Assembly: GCA_934255515.1 (NCBI GenBank)
Contig: CAKQON010000049.1
Location: 1-13,193 of the forward strand
DNA length: 13,193 bases
DNA from: an uncultured Sutterella sp.
GTDB taxonomy: Bacteria > Pseudomonadota > Gammaproteobacteria > Burkholderiales > Burkholderiaceae_F
Direction: 5' to 3'
Every line of letters starts with the position of its first letter. The first letter of the stretch is position 1. This document shows positions 1-7,138 of the stretch, piece by piece. The notes beneath the pieces were generated by a model that saw nothing but the letters and a program-made list of their open reading frames with translations, made no database searches and had not been told where the DNA came from. The translations under genes were made by a program, and so were the position numbers.

Positions 1-75
1 CGATTCGGGAAACTCAGTTATGGGATGGAGCTACTTCCCTATAGGTATCGTTTGCCCGGTAATTTCCGAAGAGCC
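1..75. repeat. 75-bp terminal inverted repeat, probable IS end (left copy)
   Basis: Each base of 1-75 is the complement of the matching base of 13192-13118 (1 pairs with 13192, 75 with 13118), with no mismatch. The pairing stops at 76, where the flanking sequences differ. Read from its inner edge the repeat starts GGCTCTTCGGAAATTACC, which resembles the GGCTCTTC termini of ISL3-family elements such as IS31831. Identity over 75 bases is longer than the usual 15-39 base ISL3 inverted repeat, so both copies are probably the same IS end, with the IS body outside the window. No transposase domain can be recognised in this short piece. The repeat itself is certain; the ISL3 assignment is inference. 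Confidence 0.75.
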
Positions 76-404
76 GATTTTGGGCTATAGGAGGCCTCTC
101 GCAAATCTATTTGTGATAGATATATTCTATCGTATATTTTATATTTATACAATTAATGCATTACATTTCGATTTGCTCAGATCATCCTTCATATAAATGA
201 TTGAAAGTGGTTGCCTCTATTCAATTCGATATAAAGATTTTTAAAGAGCGTCGTCAACACTGCGGGGTTGAGGCCGACGCTCTTAATCGATGGAAACGGT
301 TCTTAATCACTCGAGCGCGTTATGAGTTTCGGGGGAAATTAAGTCCGAATCCATAATTTTCAAGACTCGAGATTATTTATGCGGGCAATACACGGGACTT
401 TTGG
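76..404. other. AT-rich gene-free stretch
   Basis: This stretch lies between the left IS-like end and the stop codon of the glycosyltransferase gene. It is strongly AT-rich from about 100 to 240 and shows no open reading frame that looks coding on either strand. The only clear structure is the long hairpin at 244-284. Short repeated words (CTTAATC at 283 and 303; CTCGAG at 310 and 365) have no evident role. It is probably the remains of an acquired surface-polysaccharide region or plain intergenic DNA. Confidence 0.5.
244..284 (-). terminator. long GC-rich hairpin, possible terminator of the glycosyltransferase transcript
   Basis: AAGAGCGTCG (244-253) pairs perfectly with CGACGCTCTT (275-284). 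Inside it, TCAAC (254-258) pairs with GTTGA (267-271), leaving an 8-base loop and a 3-base bulge (272-274). It lies 120 bases past the glycosyltransferase stop. On the minus strand it is followed by an interrupted T-rich stretch rather than a clean T run, so termination is plausible but not certain; it could also stop transcription coming from the left. Confidence 0.5.
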
Positions 405-1415
405 TTACTTGTTTTTTGAATGGTATAGTTTTTTTACTGCTCTGCACCAATATTTTAGATTAAATATAATCTTATTGTGATAGGGGATGTTATAGTTCTT
501 CCAATCTCTATCTGTAAGATATCCATTTTGATATGATGCATAAACTTTATTTCTAAAATCTATACTATAGAATTTGCGCTGAATTTTCCCTGTTTCTTTT
601 TGCAAATCTGATAATGCGCGAGTTAGTGCGGCAATGGATAGATAATATATCTCTGGACTATAATTAGATAATGTGCTGACGCATAATTCTCGCCCCTGCA
701 TCCTTTTAAGTTTAAAATTATTTTTTTTGACTGTTTGATTTTCATGAGATCTGTAGTTATATAAAGCCTTAGAAACGTAAAAAATTTTATTTACATACTG
801 TAAAAGTTGAATGTTGTAAAGCTCATCTTCAACTATTGGTAGAGTGGTGAAGCGGACATTTTTAATTATATTTAATTTATATATTCCTTTCCAAACCATG
901 CCCCCATTGCCATTGGCACTATACCAATTTAATGTGGAAAAAATTAGAGTCACAAATTCTTGTGTAGTTAGCTGATGTGATCTAGGAAAGAATTTGTAAG
1001 GATCATTTATAATGGAATCTCCAATTAGTTTGTTGTATCCACATAAACAAATATCAGCTTGTTCTCTTATTGCTGTTTTAATAAGATCTTCAAGAAAGGT
1101 AGGGGATACAGTGTCATCACTGTCAATAAATGTAATATAGTCGAAGTTTAATCTTGATATTTGCTCTATAGCTACATTTCTCGTGTCACCTAATCCTGTA
1201 TTTTTCTTATCTATTACAGTTAATTTTTGCTCTTTGTGTTGATAATCTTTCAGGATGTTTAGTGATCGATCCGTGGATCCATCATTAATGGCAAAAATAT
1301 GAAAATTATTGTATGTTTGTTTTGATATTGATTCAAGAGACTTGATAATATATTTTTCTGTATTGTATACGGGTAGCACTATTGCTATTTTTGGGCTATC
1401 TGAATTATGGTTCAT
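405..1415 (-). CDS. family 2 glycosyltransferase
   Basis: A 336-residue cytoplasmic GT-A fold glycosyltransferase that would transfer a sugar from a nucleotide-sugar donor onto a growing surface glycan (LPS core, O-antigen or capsule). The N-terminal domain shows the family 2 order: IAIVLPVYNTE (10-20), NDGSTD (44-49), NTGLGDTRN (72-80) and the metal-binding IDSDD (97-101). VEDELY (195-200) holds the likely catalytic-base acidic pair. The C-terminal about 100 residues are basic with no clear membrane helix. The DNA is far richer in A and T than the housekeeping genes nearby, with many AAA, ATT and TTA codons, indicating horizontal acquisition. It stands alone with no other polysaccharide genes visible. 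No good Shine-Dalgarno precedes the ATG (upstream bases are AATTAAAAAAT). Donor and acceptor cannot be told from sequence. Confidence 0.88.
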   Translation of the reverse strand: MNHNSDSPKIAIVLPVYNTEKYIIKSLESISKQTYNNFHIFAINDGSTDRSLNILKDYQHKEQKLTVIDKKNTGLGDTRNVAIEQISRLNFDYITFIDSDDTVSPTFLEDLIKTAIREQADICLCGYNKLIGDSIINDPYKFFPRSHQLTTQEFVTLIFSTLNWYSANGNGGMVWKGIYKLNIIKNVRFTTLPIVEDELYNIQLLQYVNKIFYVSKALYNYRSHENQTVKKNNFKLKRMQGRELCVSTLSNYSPEIYYLSIAALTRALSDLQKETGKIQRKFYSIDFRNKVYASYQNGYLTDRDWKNYNIPYHNKIIFNLKYWCRAVKKLYHSKNK

Positions 1416-1474
1416 ATTTTTTAATTCAATAGATAGTTTTCTGTTGTTTAAGCTATATATTTAGATGGAGCGAT

Positions 1475-1499
1475 GTGATGCATTGGTGCGGTGATGCAT
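1475..1499. repeat. 9-bp direct repeat upstream of the glycosyltransferase gene
   Basis: GTGATGCAT occurs at 1475-1483 and again at 1491-1499, a spacing of 16 bases, in the AT-rich gap upstream of the glycosyltransferase start. The repeats lie 60-84 bases before the ATG, where a promoter or operator would be expected. A regulatory role is only a guess; two 9-base copies could arise by chance. Confidence 0.3.
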
Positions 1500-1611
1500 A
1501 ATTCTGGTGGAATTTTTACGATTATTTTATATTATTTTCACATTAAAAAATGGCATTACGCTATATCGGTGCCGAGAATGCATACTCATGTTTAAGATCT
1601 GAAATGTTGCT

Positions 1612-3102
1612 TTAATGTATATCACTCATATTTTCTACTCCTTGATTTTCTTCGACTGCTAAATTCTTTTCGGCTCTATTTTTATCCCAGTAGGATGCAT
1701 TTTTGATATGAATAACTTCAGGATGGAATGTTGGGTTCTGTAATCTGTCTTTTTGTTGTTCATAATCCCTTAACGCTTTGAAAGCAATCCCCTGCAGCAA
1801 CAAAATCGCAATCAAATTCAAATACGCCATCATCCCCACGCCAACGTCAGCCATCGCCCAGATCAGGGAAGATGCACGCAGCGTGCCGAACGCCACAGTC
1901 CCAAGAAACACCACCTTCACAACCAACATCAGAATCGGCTTCTTGATCGTGCGATTGAGATAAGCCGTATTGGTCTCTGCCATGTAGTAGTAGCCAAGAA
2001 TCGTCGTGAAGGCGAAGAAAAAGATGGCGATGGCAATGAAGGGGCCGCCCCATCCCGGCATCAGCTGATCAATCGCGAGCTGCGTATAAACCGGACCGGC
2101 TTCAACGCCAGGAAGTCCCTCATGAAGCACTGTACCGTTGGGATCAACGATGTTGTAGCAGCCTGTCATGAGTACCATGAGCCCGGTCGCCGTACAGACG
2201 AAAAGCGTATCGATATAAACAGAGAACGCCTGAACCAGGCCCTGCTTGACCGGATGAGAAACAGACGCCGCAGAGGATGCATGCGGCGCAGTACCCTGGC
2301 CTGCCTCATTGGAATAAATGCCGCGCTTCACGCCCCAGGAGATGGCGGCGCCAAGCATGCCGCCCAGAATGGAATCCATGCCGAAGGCGCTCGAGAAGAT
2401 GAGCCCGAGGACATGCGGAATCTGCTCATAGTTGATGCCGACGATGATGACGGCGACAACGATGTAGGCCTGCGCCATGAAGGGAACGACGATGCTCGTG
2501 AACTGGGCGATGCGTCTCAGGCCGCCGAAAATAATGAAGCAGAGAAGCGTCGCGATAATTGCCGCAGTGATCGGAGGCTCAATCTCAAAAGCCTGAGACC
2601 AGGCGGCGGCAATCGTGTTGCTCTGAACACCGGGGCAGAAAAAGACCGAAGCGAGGATCGTAACGATCGCGAAGGCCCAGGCATAGGGCTTGCAGTTGAG
2701 GCCTTTTTCAATATAAAAGGCCGGGCCGCCGCGGTATTGTCCGTCAATCTTTTCCTTATATATCTGACCGAGCGTCGATTCCACAAAGGCGGAAGAGGCG
2801 CCGAGGAAGGCAACCATCCACATCCAGAACAAGGCGCCGGGGCCGCCGAAGCAGATGGCCGTGGCGACGCCAGCGATGTTGCCCGTGCCGACGCGGCTTG
2901 CAAGCGTCATGGTGAGCGCCTGGAAGCTCGAGAGCCCGATGTCGTCTTCCTTCTTCTGGAAGATGAGGCGCCACATCTCGGGAATCATGCGGATCTGCAC
3001 GAACCGGGAGCGGATGGAGAAAAAGAGACCCGCACAGAGGCAGAGTCCCACCAGCACCGGCGACCAGATGATGCTGTTCAAAGTGTTGACGAAGCTTTCC
3101 AT
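1612..3102 (-). CDS. sodium:alanine (amino acid) symporter, AGCS family
   Basis: A 496-residue inner-membrane carrier of the alanine/glycine:cation symporter family (AlsT/DagA type), which imports small neutral amino acids with sodium. Family hallmarks are in order: SSFQALTMTLASRVGTGN (58-75) running into IAGVATAI and GGPGALFWMW, then RGGPAFYIEKGL (124-135), and NEAGQGTAPHA (265-275) followed by SHPVKQGLVQAF. About ten hydrophobic helices can be seen, and the length is normal. The C-terminal KALRDYE, NPTFHPE and IKNASYW segments are also family-typical. The start ATG has only a weak purine stretch (AAAAGAG) ahead of it. The gene lies 63 bases after the argH terminator and should have its own promoter there. 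Oddly, the last about 55 codons (1612-1780) are much richer in A and T than the rest. The only hairpin before the next gene is weak (GGCA/TGCC at 1552-1573 with a T run). Substrate assigned by family only. Confidence 0.93.
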   Translation of the reverse strand: MESFVNTLNSIIWSPVLVGLCLCAGLFFSIRSRFVQIRMIPEMWRLIFQKKEDDIGLSSFQALTMTLASRVGTGNIAGVATAICFGGPGALFWMWMVAFLGASSAFVESTLGQIYKEKIDGQYRGGPAFYIEKGLNCKPYAWAFAIVTILASVFFCPGVQSNTIAAAWSQAFEIEPPITAAIIATLLCFIIFGGLRRIAQFTSIVVPFMAQAYIVVAVIIVGINYEQIPHVLGLIFSSAFGMDSILGGMLGAAISWGVKRGIYSNEAGQGTAPHASSAASVSHPVKQGLVQAFSVYIDTLFVCTATGLMVLMTGCYNIVDPNGTVLHEGLPGVEAGPVYTQLAIDQLMPGWGGPFIAIAIFFFAFTTILGYYYMAETNTAYLNRTIKKPILMLVVKVVFLGTVAFGTLRASSLIWAMADVGVGMMAYLNLIAILLLQGIAFKALRDYEQQKDRLQNPTFHPEVIHIKNASYWDKNRAEKNLAVEENQGVENMSDIH

Positions 3103-3144
3103 GTTGTGCTCTTTTGACGGAAAGGGTGGAAGTGAGGGTTGAGA

Positions 3145-3162
3145 AACGTCCCGGAAGACGTT
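3145..3162. promoter_or_regulatory. 18-bp inverted repeat in the symporter leader
   Basis: AACGTC (3145-3150) and GACGTT (3157-3162) form a perfect 6-base inverted repeat around CCGGAA. It sits 43 bases upstream of the symporter ATG and directly after the argH terminator, in the only space available for a promoter. It could be an operator or an mRNA leader hairpin; no known binding-site consensus is recognised. Confidence 0.35.
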
Positions 3163-3165
3163 ATG

Positions 3166-3203
3166 AAAAAAAGCCGCCCGACTCTTGAGGCCGGACGGCT
3201 TTT
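3166..3203 (-). terminator. rho-independent terminator of argH
   Basis: On the minus strand AAAAGCCGTCCG pairs with CGGGCGGCTTTT as a 12-base stem with one G-U pair (3192-3203 and 3169-3180) around an 11-base loop, and runs into a string of T residues (complement of the A run 3166-3172). It starts 21 bases after the argH stop. The A/T symmetry means it may also work for transcripts from the other side. Confidence 0.88.
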
Positions 3204-3223
3204 GATGGAGTCAAGGCTTATTG

Positions 3224-4666
3224 TTACTTAGAAGCCTTGGCTGCGGCGCGTTCCGCAAAGATTTTTTCCCAGCGCTTCGTCTGAGCAAGAACCTGATTGG
3301 GCGCCGTGCCGCCCAGGTGATTGCGGGCGTTGACGGAGCCTTCGAGGCTCAGAACTGAATACACATCGGGTTCGATCTTGTCGCAGAAGCCCTGAAGGAC
3401 TTCAAGCGGAAGCTGCTCGAGACCGCAGTTGCGCTCTGCAGCGGCGCGCACCGTCTGGCCGACGATGTCGTGCGCGGTACGGAACGGAACGCCGTGGCGG
3501 ACGAGGTAGTCGGCGAGGTCGGTCGCGGTGGGGAAGCCCATCTGGGCGGCCTGATGCATCGTTTCAGCCTGCGGTTCGACGCCGGCCATCATGTCGCAGA
3601 ACGCGCGGAGCGTGTCCTTGACGGTATCGATCGCATCGAAAACCGGTTCCTTGTCTTCCTGGAAATCCTTGTTGTAGGCAAGGGGCGTGCCCTTCATGAG
3701 GGTGAGCATCGTCATGAGGTCGCCGAAGACGCGGCCGGATTTGCCGCGGGCGGTTTCCGGAACGTCCGGGTTCTTCTTCTGCGGCATGATCGAGGAGCCG
3801 GTCGTGAAGCGGTCCGGAAGCTTGATGAAGCCGAAGCGCTGGCTCATCCAGATGACGAGTTCTTCCGAGAGACGGGAAATGTGCATCATGATGAGGGAGG
3901 CGGCGGCGCAGAATTCGATGGCGAAATCGCGGTCGGAGACGCCGTCGAGCGAATTCTGGGAGACCGTCTCGAAGCCCAAGAGCTTCGCCGTGTATTCGCG
4001 GTCGATCGGGTAGGTGGTGCCGGCTAGCGCTGCGGAACCCAGCGGTGACGAATTGACGCGGTGGCGGAGGTCAAGAAGACGCGCGCGGTCGCGCTCGAGC
4101 ATCTCGACATAGGCGAGCATGTGGTGGCCGAAGGTCACGGGCTGGGCAACCTGCATGTGCGTGAAGCCCGGCATGATGACGTTGTAGTTCTTCTCGGCCT
4201 GCGCAACGAGCACTTCCTGGAGGTGTTCGACGCGCTTGATGATTTCATCGACTTCGCCGCGGAGGTAGAGGCGGATGTCGGTGGCAACCTGGTCGTTGCG
4301 GGAGCGCCCGGTGTGAAGGCGCTTGCCGGCGTCGCCGATGAGGGCGGTAAGACGGGCTTCAATGTTGAGATGAACGTCCTCGAGCTCGAGCTGCCACTCG
4401 AACTTGCCGGACTGAATCTCTTCGCGGATCTGAGCCATGCCGCGCTTGATGTCTTCGAGGTCCTTCGCGGAAATCACGCCGACCTTTTCGAGCATGGTTG
4501 CGTGGGCAACGGAACCATCAATATCAACGAGCGCCATGCGCTTGTCGAAGTCGACGCTCGCGGTGTAGCGCAGAACAAAAGCGTCAACCGGTTCAGAGAA
4601 GCGGCCGGACCAGGCCTTCTTCTTGGCATGCAGGGGATCGTTGGAATTGTCTTGAGCTTGGCTCAT
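3224..4666 (-). CDS. argH: argininosuccinate lyase
   Basis: Cytoplasmic homotetrameric enzyme of the last step of arginine synthesis: L-argininosuccinate to L-arginine plus fumarate. The fumarase/aspartase-superfamily signature [10 protein letters not shown] is at 290-299, with catalytic Ser 291 in the flexible loop. GFTHMQ (167-172) carries the active-site His 170, and [12 protein letters not shown] (119-130) and [10 protein letters not shown] (207-216) are the other conserved blocks. The chosen ATG gives 480 residues and begins MSQAQDN; it has a fitting ribosome site (AAGAAGAGG, about 8 bases upstream), whereas an in-frame upstream ATG at 4723 would add 19 untypical residues and has no support. 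It is transcribed away from the tRNA-Pro/Arg operon, is not beside other arg genes, and has its own terminator. A TAAAAT box on the minus strand at 4707-4712 is a possible -10, without a good -35. Confidence 0.97.
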   Translation of the reverse strand: MSQAQDNSNDPLHAKKKAWSGRFSEPVDAFVLRYTASVDFDKRMALVDIDGSVAHATMLEKVGVISAKDLEDIKRGMAQIREEIQSGKFEWQLELEDVHLNIEARLTALIGDAGKRLHTGRSRNDQVATDIRLYLRGEVDEIIKRVEHLQEVLVAQAEKNYNVIMPGFTHMQVAQPVTFGHHMLAYVEMLERDRARLLDLRHRVNSSPLGSAALAGTTYPIDREYTAKLLGFETVSQNSLDGVSDRDFAIEFCAAASLIMMHISRLSEELVIWMSQRFGFIKLPDRFTTGSSIMPQKKNPDVPETARGKSGRVFGDLMTMLTLMKGTPLAYNKDFQEDKEPVFDAIDTVKDTLRAFCDMMAGVEPQAETMHQAAQMGFPTATDLADYLVRHGVPFRTAHDIVGQTVRAAAERNCGLEQLPLEVLQGFCDKIEPDVYSVLSLEGSVNARNHLGGTAPNQVLAQTKRWEKIFAERAAAKASK

Positions 4667-4716
4667 GAAACAGCCTCTTCTTGGGGGGAAGAAAATGAAA
4701 GTAGGGATTTTAAAGG

Positions 4717-4736
4717 CGAGCACACCAGATTGCTCG
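4717..4736. promoter_or_regulatory. inverted repeat in the argH / tRNA divergent promoter region
   Basis: CGAGCA (4717-4722) and TGCTCG (4731-4736) are perfect inverted halves around an 8-base centre. The site lies immediately upstream of the possible argH -10 (4707-4712), where it would cover the -35 region, and just before the tRNA promoter on the other strand. It does not match the ArgR box. A role as operator is inference. Confidence 0.3.
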
Positions 4737-4741
4737 GGAAT

Positions 4742-4771
4742 TTGCTACCTTCCGCATTGCTCTCATATAAT
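4742..4771 (+). promoter_or_regulatory. sigma70-type promoter of the tRNA-Pro/tRNA-Arg operon
   Basis: A perfect -10 box TATAAT lies at 4766-4771, with a four-of-six -35 match TTGCTA at 4742-4747 and an 18-base spacer. The -10 ends 10 bases before the mature tRNA-Pro 5' end, leaving a very short leader. GCGG after the -10 is a GC-rich discriminator, as is common in stringently controlled stable-RNA promoters. Confidence 0.75.
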
Positions 4772-4781
4772 GCGGTCTCTT

Positions 4782-4858
4782 CGGGGTGTAGCGCAGCCCG
4801 GTAGCGCGCCTGCTTTGGGAGCAGGATGTCGCGAGTTCGAATCTCGCCGCCCCGACCA
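4782..4858 (+). tRNA. tRNA-Pro (anticodon UGG)
   Basis: Seventy-seven bases fold as a full cloverleaf: acceptor CGGGGTG with CGCCCCG (one T-G pair), TA at positions 8-9, a D-arm, anticodon stem CCTGC/GCAGG with loop TTTGGGA giving anticodon TGG, T-arm GCGAG/CTCGC around TTCGAAT, discriminator A and an encoded CCA. It reads CCN proline codons. It is followed after 13 bases by tRNA-Arg and is probably co-transcribed. Confidence 0.97.
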
Positions 4859-4871
4859 GAAGAGAAAGTGT

Positions 4872-4948
4872 CCGCCCGTAGCTCAGTTGGATAGAGCATC
4901 TGCCTTCTAAGCAGAGGGTCGTGAGTTCGAGCCTCGCCGGGCGGACCA
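4872..4948 (+). tRNA. tRNA-Arg (anticodon UCU)
   Basis: Seventy-seven bases fold as a cloverleaf: acceptor CCGCCCG/CGGGCGG, TA at 8-9, D-arm GCTC...GAGC, anticodon stem TCTGC/GCAGA with loop CTTCTAA giving anticodon TCT, T-arm GTGAG/CTCGC (one T-G pair) around TTCGAGC, discriminator A and encoded CCA. It reads AGA and AGG. Second gene of the operon started by the TATAAT box at 4766. Confidence 0.97.
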
Positions 4949-4991
4949 TTCGAATTTCCCGTTCCGCTTTCATGAGTTTTTCTCATGTTCT

Positions 4992-5012
4992 TCCTGCGGT
5001 GCGGGATTTTTT
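4992..5012 (+). terminator. rho-independent terminator of the tRNA-Pro/Arg operon
   Basis: TCCTGC (4992-4997) pairs with GCGGGA (5001-5006), with one T-G pair and a 3-base loop, and is followed at once by six T residues (5007-5012). It lies 43 bases after the tRNA-Arg CCA. A second small hairpin, CATGAG/CTCATG around five T (4971-4987), comes just before it and may help. Confidence 0.75.
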
Positions 5013-5026
5013 GTGTCTGCACTCCT

Positions 5027-7015
5027 TCAATGGATGAGCGCAGAACGAATCACCCAGCCGGTCTTCGCGCGCTGGGCAGCCGAGAAGCGCCCTTCGCGAA
5101 GGAGCTCTTCCGTGCAGGGCTGAGCCGCAAACCTGTCTCCCTCCATGCGGAAGCACTGAAGCTTGCCCCTGGGATCGATCCCCACGGCGCCGGTTTTTCC
5201 GACAGCCACGCCGTATTCGCCGACGCCGAAGTAGCCGTAGGCAAAGCTGCGGTGCGGGAGTGCAAGGTTCCGGCCTTCCTCAGGGAGAGGCAACCTCCCA
5301 AGCGCGAGCGCGGAGAGCGTCGGGAAGATGTCGCGCTCCGTCACCCACTGGGTCTGATCAACCTGAGGAAGCCCCTTGCGGATCTCCTCCGGCACCCAGA
5401 AAAGAATCGGGACGCCCAACTGATGGTGAAACGCTCCCTGAGGCGGATATTTGAAGCGCGCATTGTGGTCGCCCGTTGAGGCAACGATGGTATTGGAGAG
5501 CTTTCCTTCCTCACGGAGGCTTCCGACGAACCAGCCGAGCCAGTCGGAGGCGTACTGATAGGTCTGAAGCATCTTCGTGAACTCGGAACGGGGCTTATCC
5601 CGCTCAATGACCTGAGGAAGCAGATCCGGGTCGACTGGGAGCGTCGCACGGCCGTCCGGCACCTCATGGGGCGGATGGTTCGAGGTTGAGAGGAGGACGA
5701 GGAGGAGGGGCTTATCGGACGCTTTCCGTTCATCCATCAGACGTTTGGCGAATTTGAACATCCACTCGTCGCCGATGCCCCAGGTGCCGATTTCAGCTTC
5801 CGGGAACGCGGCGAGAATGGATGCGTCGCCGTAGACCTTGTCGAAGCCGTGACGCGGGAGCGACTCCCTGAGATTTCTCCAGTTGGCGTCGCCTCCTGTC
5901 ACGAAAACGACTTCATAGCCCGCTTCCCTGAAAGGGAGCACCTTAGAGAAGGGAAACGGCAGATGCCCATAGCGGCTCTGTGAGAGCGGCGAATAGGGCG
6001 TGTCGAAGAGAATGCCTTCGAGCGCCGGAAAGGTTCCCGGGCCGATCGTGAGGCCGTTCGTGAAGACCCAGGCGTTCCTGAGCTCATTGGCGAGCCGCCC
6101 GAGCGTGTCGTTCTTTCCCGGAACATGGGAGAGGAACTGGTCGCGCCCCATGGATTCCATGACGGCGAGCACCACGTCGGGCTTCCTGGCCGGCTGAAGC
6201 GGCTGAGCCGCAGGAGAGGCGCCGGCAAGCACCTCATTGACCTCATCAATATTTCTGAAGCCGAACGCCTTCAGTTCGCCGTCGCGGCCGTCCTTGAAAT
6301 TGAGGGCAGACTGATCGCACATTGCTTCATAGAAAAGGATGGCGCCGTTCGGCACGCACTGGTTGATGAAGACGTGGGGCGAAACGGAAAGGCTCTGAAA
6401 GCGAAGCGGAAATTTCCCGAGACTTCCGCGCAGGATGAGCAACAGAAGAATCGTGAGCACGACAGCACTGATGAGATTCCCCTTTGTTCTCCAATTGAAG
6501 TCCGCGGCGTCCTTCCCCGGACCCGCGGCCGGGATCAGCGCGGTCAGGATGACGGGCACCGCCATTGCGGCGAGAAAGATCCCGAAGTAGGGAAGAATCG
6601 GCCAGTCGGAGAGCACTGTTTTGATGATGGCCTGAGTGTCGTCCTGAAAGAGTCCGAAGATGACCGCAGAAATCGGAGTCCCATAAAACCTGAAAAACTC
6701 AATGTTGACGAAGCCGAGGAGCACCATCAGGCCGCCGGCAATGAGTCCGAGCGCTTCCGCCCATTTCTTCGCCTTCGGCCATTTCGCGCTCATGAGCCAG
6801 AAAAACCAGGCCGGAAGAATGAGGGTCGCGAGCCATTTGGCATCGATGCGTATGCCCATCCAGAAGGCCGGAAGGAAGTCCTTCCATCCAAAATCGCCCG
6901 TACGGAACTCCATAAAGAAGGCGATGCGGATGAGGGAGAGGATGACGAGAAAGGCGAAAAAGAAAACGATCGGCTTCAGGAAGAAGCCGCAGGGCGTAGG
7001 GGATCTGCGAAGCAT
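5027..7015 (-). CDS. LTA synthase family membrane transferase (sulfatase / alkaline-phosphatase fold)
   Basis: A 662-residue inner-membrane enzyme with a periplasmic catalytic domain. About five hydrophobic helices occupy roughly 13-35, 60-77, 85-105, 140-160 and 180-197. The extracytoplasmic domain (about 278-650) has the LtaS-type metal and nucleophile set: Glu 287 in VLAVMESMG, probable nucleophile Thr 328 in IGPGTFPALEG, Trp 379-Arg 380 in GGDANWRNL, His 447 in SNHPPH, and Asp 516-His 517 in TGDHN. In Gram-negative bacteria such proteins move phosphoglycerol or phosphoethanolamine from phospholipid onto periplasmic glucans or LPS; which one applies here cannot be told. No clear Shine-Dalgarno precedes the ATG, but this start is needed for the first helix. 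It stands alone, downstream of the valS terminator, and converges with the tRNA operon at its 3' end. Confidence 0.9.
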   Translation of the reverse strand: MLRRSPTPCGFFLKPIVFFFAFLVILSLIRIAFFMEFRTGDFGWKDFLPAFWMGIRIDAKWLATLILPAWFFWLMSAKWPKAKKWAEALGLIAGGLMVLLGFVNIEFFRFYGTPISAVIFGLFQDDTQAIIKTVLSDWPILPYFGIFLAAMAVPVILTALIPAAGPGKDAADFNWRTKGNLISAVVLTILLLLILRGSLGKFPLRFQSLSVSPHVFINQCVPNGAILFYEAMCDQSALNFKDGRDGELKAFGFRNIDEVNEVLAGASPAAQPLQPARKPDVVLAVMESMGRDQFLSHVPGKNDTLGRLANELRNAWVFTNGLTIGPGTFPALEGILFDTPYSPLSQSRYGHLPFPFSKVLPFREAGYEVVFVTGGDANWRNLRESLPRHGFDKVYGDASILAAFPEAEIGTWGIGDEWMFKFAKRLMDERKASDKPLLLVLLSTSNHPPHEVPDGRATLPVDPDLLPQVIERDKPRSEFTKMLQTYQYASDWLGWFVGSLREEGKLSNTIVASTGDHNARFKYPPQGAFHHQLGVPILFWVPEEIRKGLPQVDQTQWVTERDIFPTLSALALGRLPLPEEGRNLALPHRSFAYGYFGVGEYGVAVGKTGAVGIDPRGKLQCFRMEGDRFAAQPCTEELLREGRFSAAQRAKTGWVIRSALIH

Positions 7016-7042
7016 GGAAGAGCCGGGAGGGAAGAGGCGCTC

Positions 7043-7078
7043 TAAAAGAAGAGAGCCGGCAGCAGTGTGTCGGCTCTC
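7043..7078 (-). terminator. probable terminator after valS
   Basis: GAGAGCCG (7051-7058) and CGGCTCTC (7071-7078) form a perfect 8-base stem with a 12-base loop. On the minus strand it is followed by TTCTTTTA (complement of 7043-7050). It lies 80 bases past the valS stop and 28 bases before the next start codon, so it separates the two genes unless it acts as an attenuator. Confidence 0.7.
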
Positions 7079-7105
7079 CGGGGTTCCTTAATTTCTTTGA
7101 CCCTT

Positions 7106-7138
7106 GAGTCCTTTAAAGCCCTTCGGGGAAGAGGACTC
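7106..7138 (-). other. stem-loop in the valS 3' untranslated region
   Basis: GAGTCCT (7106-7112) pairs with AGGACTC (7132-7138), enclosing a smaller stem CCC/GGG around TTCG (7119-7128). It starts 20 bases after the valS stop and has no T run on the minus strand, so it is probably an RNA-stabilising or 3'-end structure ahead of the main terminator rather than a terminator itself. Confidence 0.45.

Noticed and set aside
1..75. C-terminal end of a transposase in the left repeat
   Set aside because: All three frames are open for part of the 75 bases, but none shows a recognisable transposase motif, so no gene is claimed.
2122..3117. 331-codon open frame on the plus strand opposite the symporter
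   Set aside because: It is antisense to clear symporter coding sequence, and the product is highly charged low-complexity sequence with no recognisable domain.
4667..4723. Longer argH start at 4723
   Set aside because: It would add 19 hydrophobic residues not typical of ArgH, and the ATG at 4666 has the Shine-Dalgarno.
4782..4948. tRNA genes as an integration (att) site for a genomic island
   Set aside because: No second copy of a tRNA 3' end and no integrase gene are present in the window.
4663..5022. Small open frames across the tRNA-Pro/tRNA-Arg genes on both strands
   Set aside because: They read through tRNA genes and give the familiar spurious peptides such as ARTHDPLLRR. They are artefacts of tRNA sequence.
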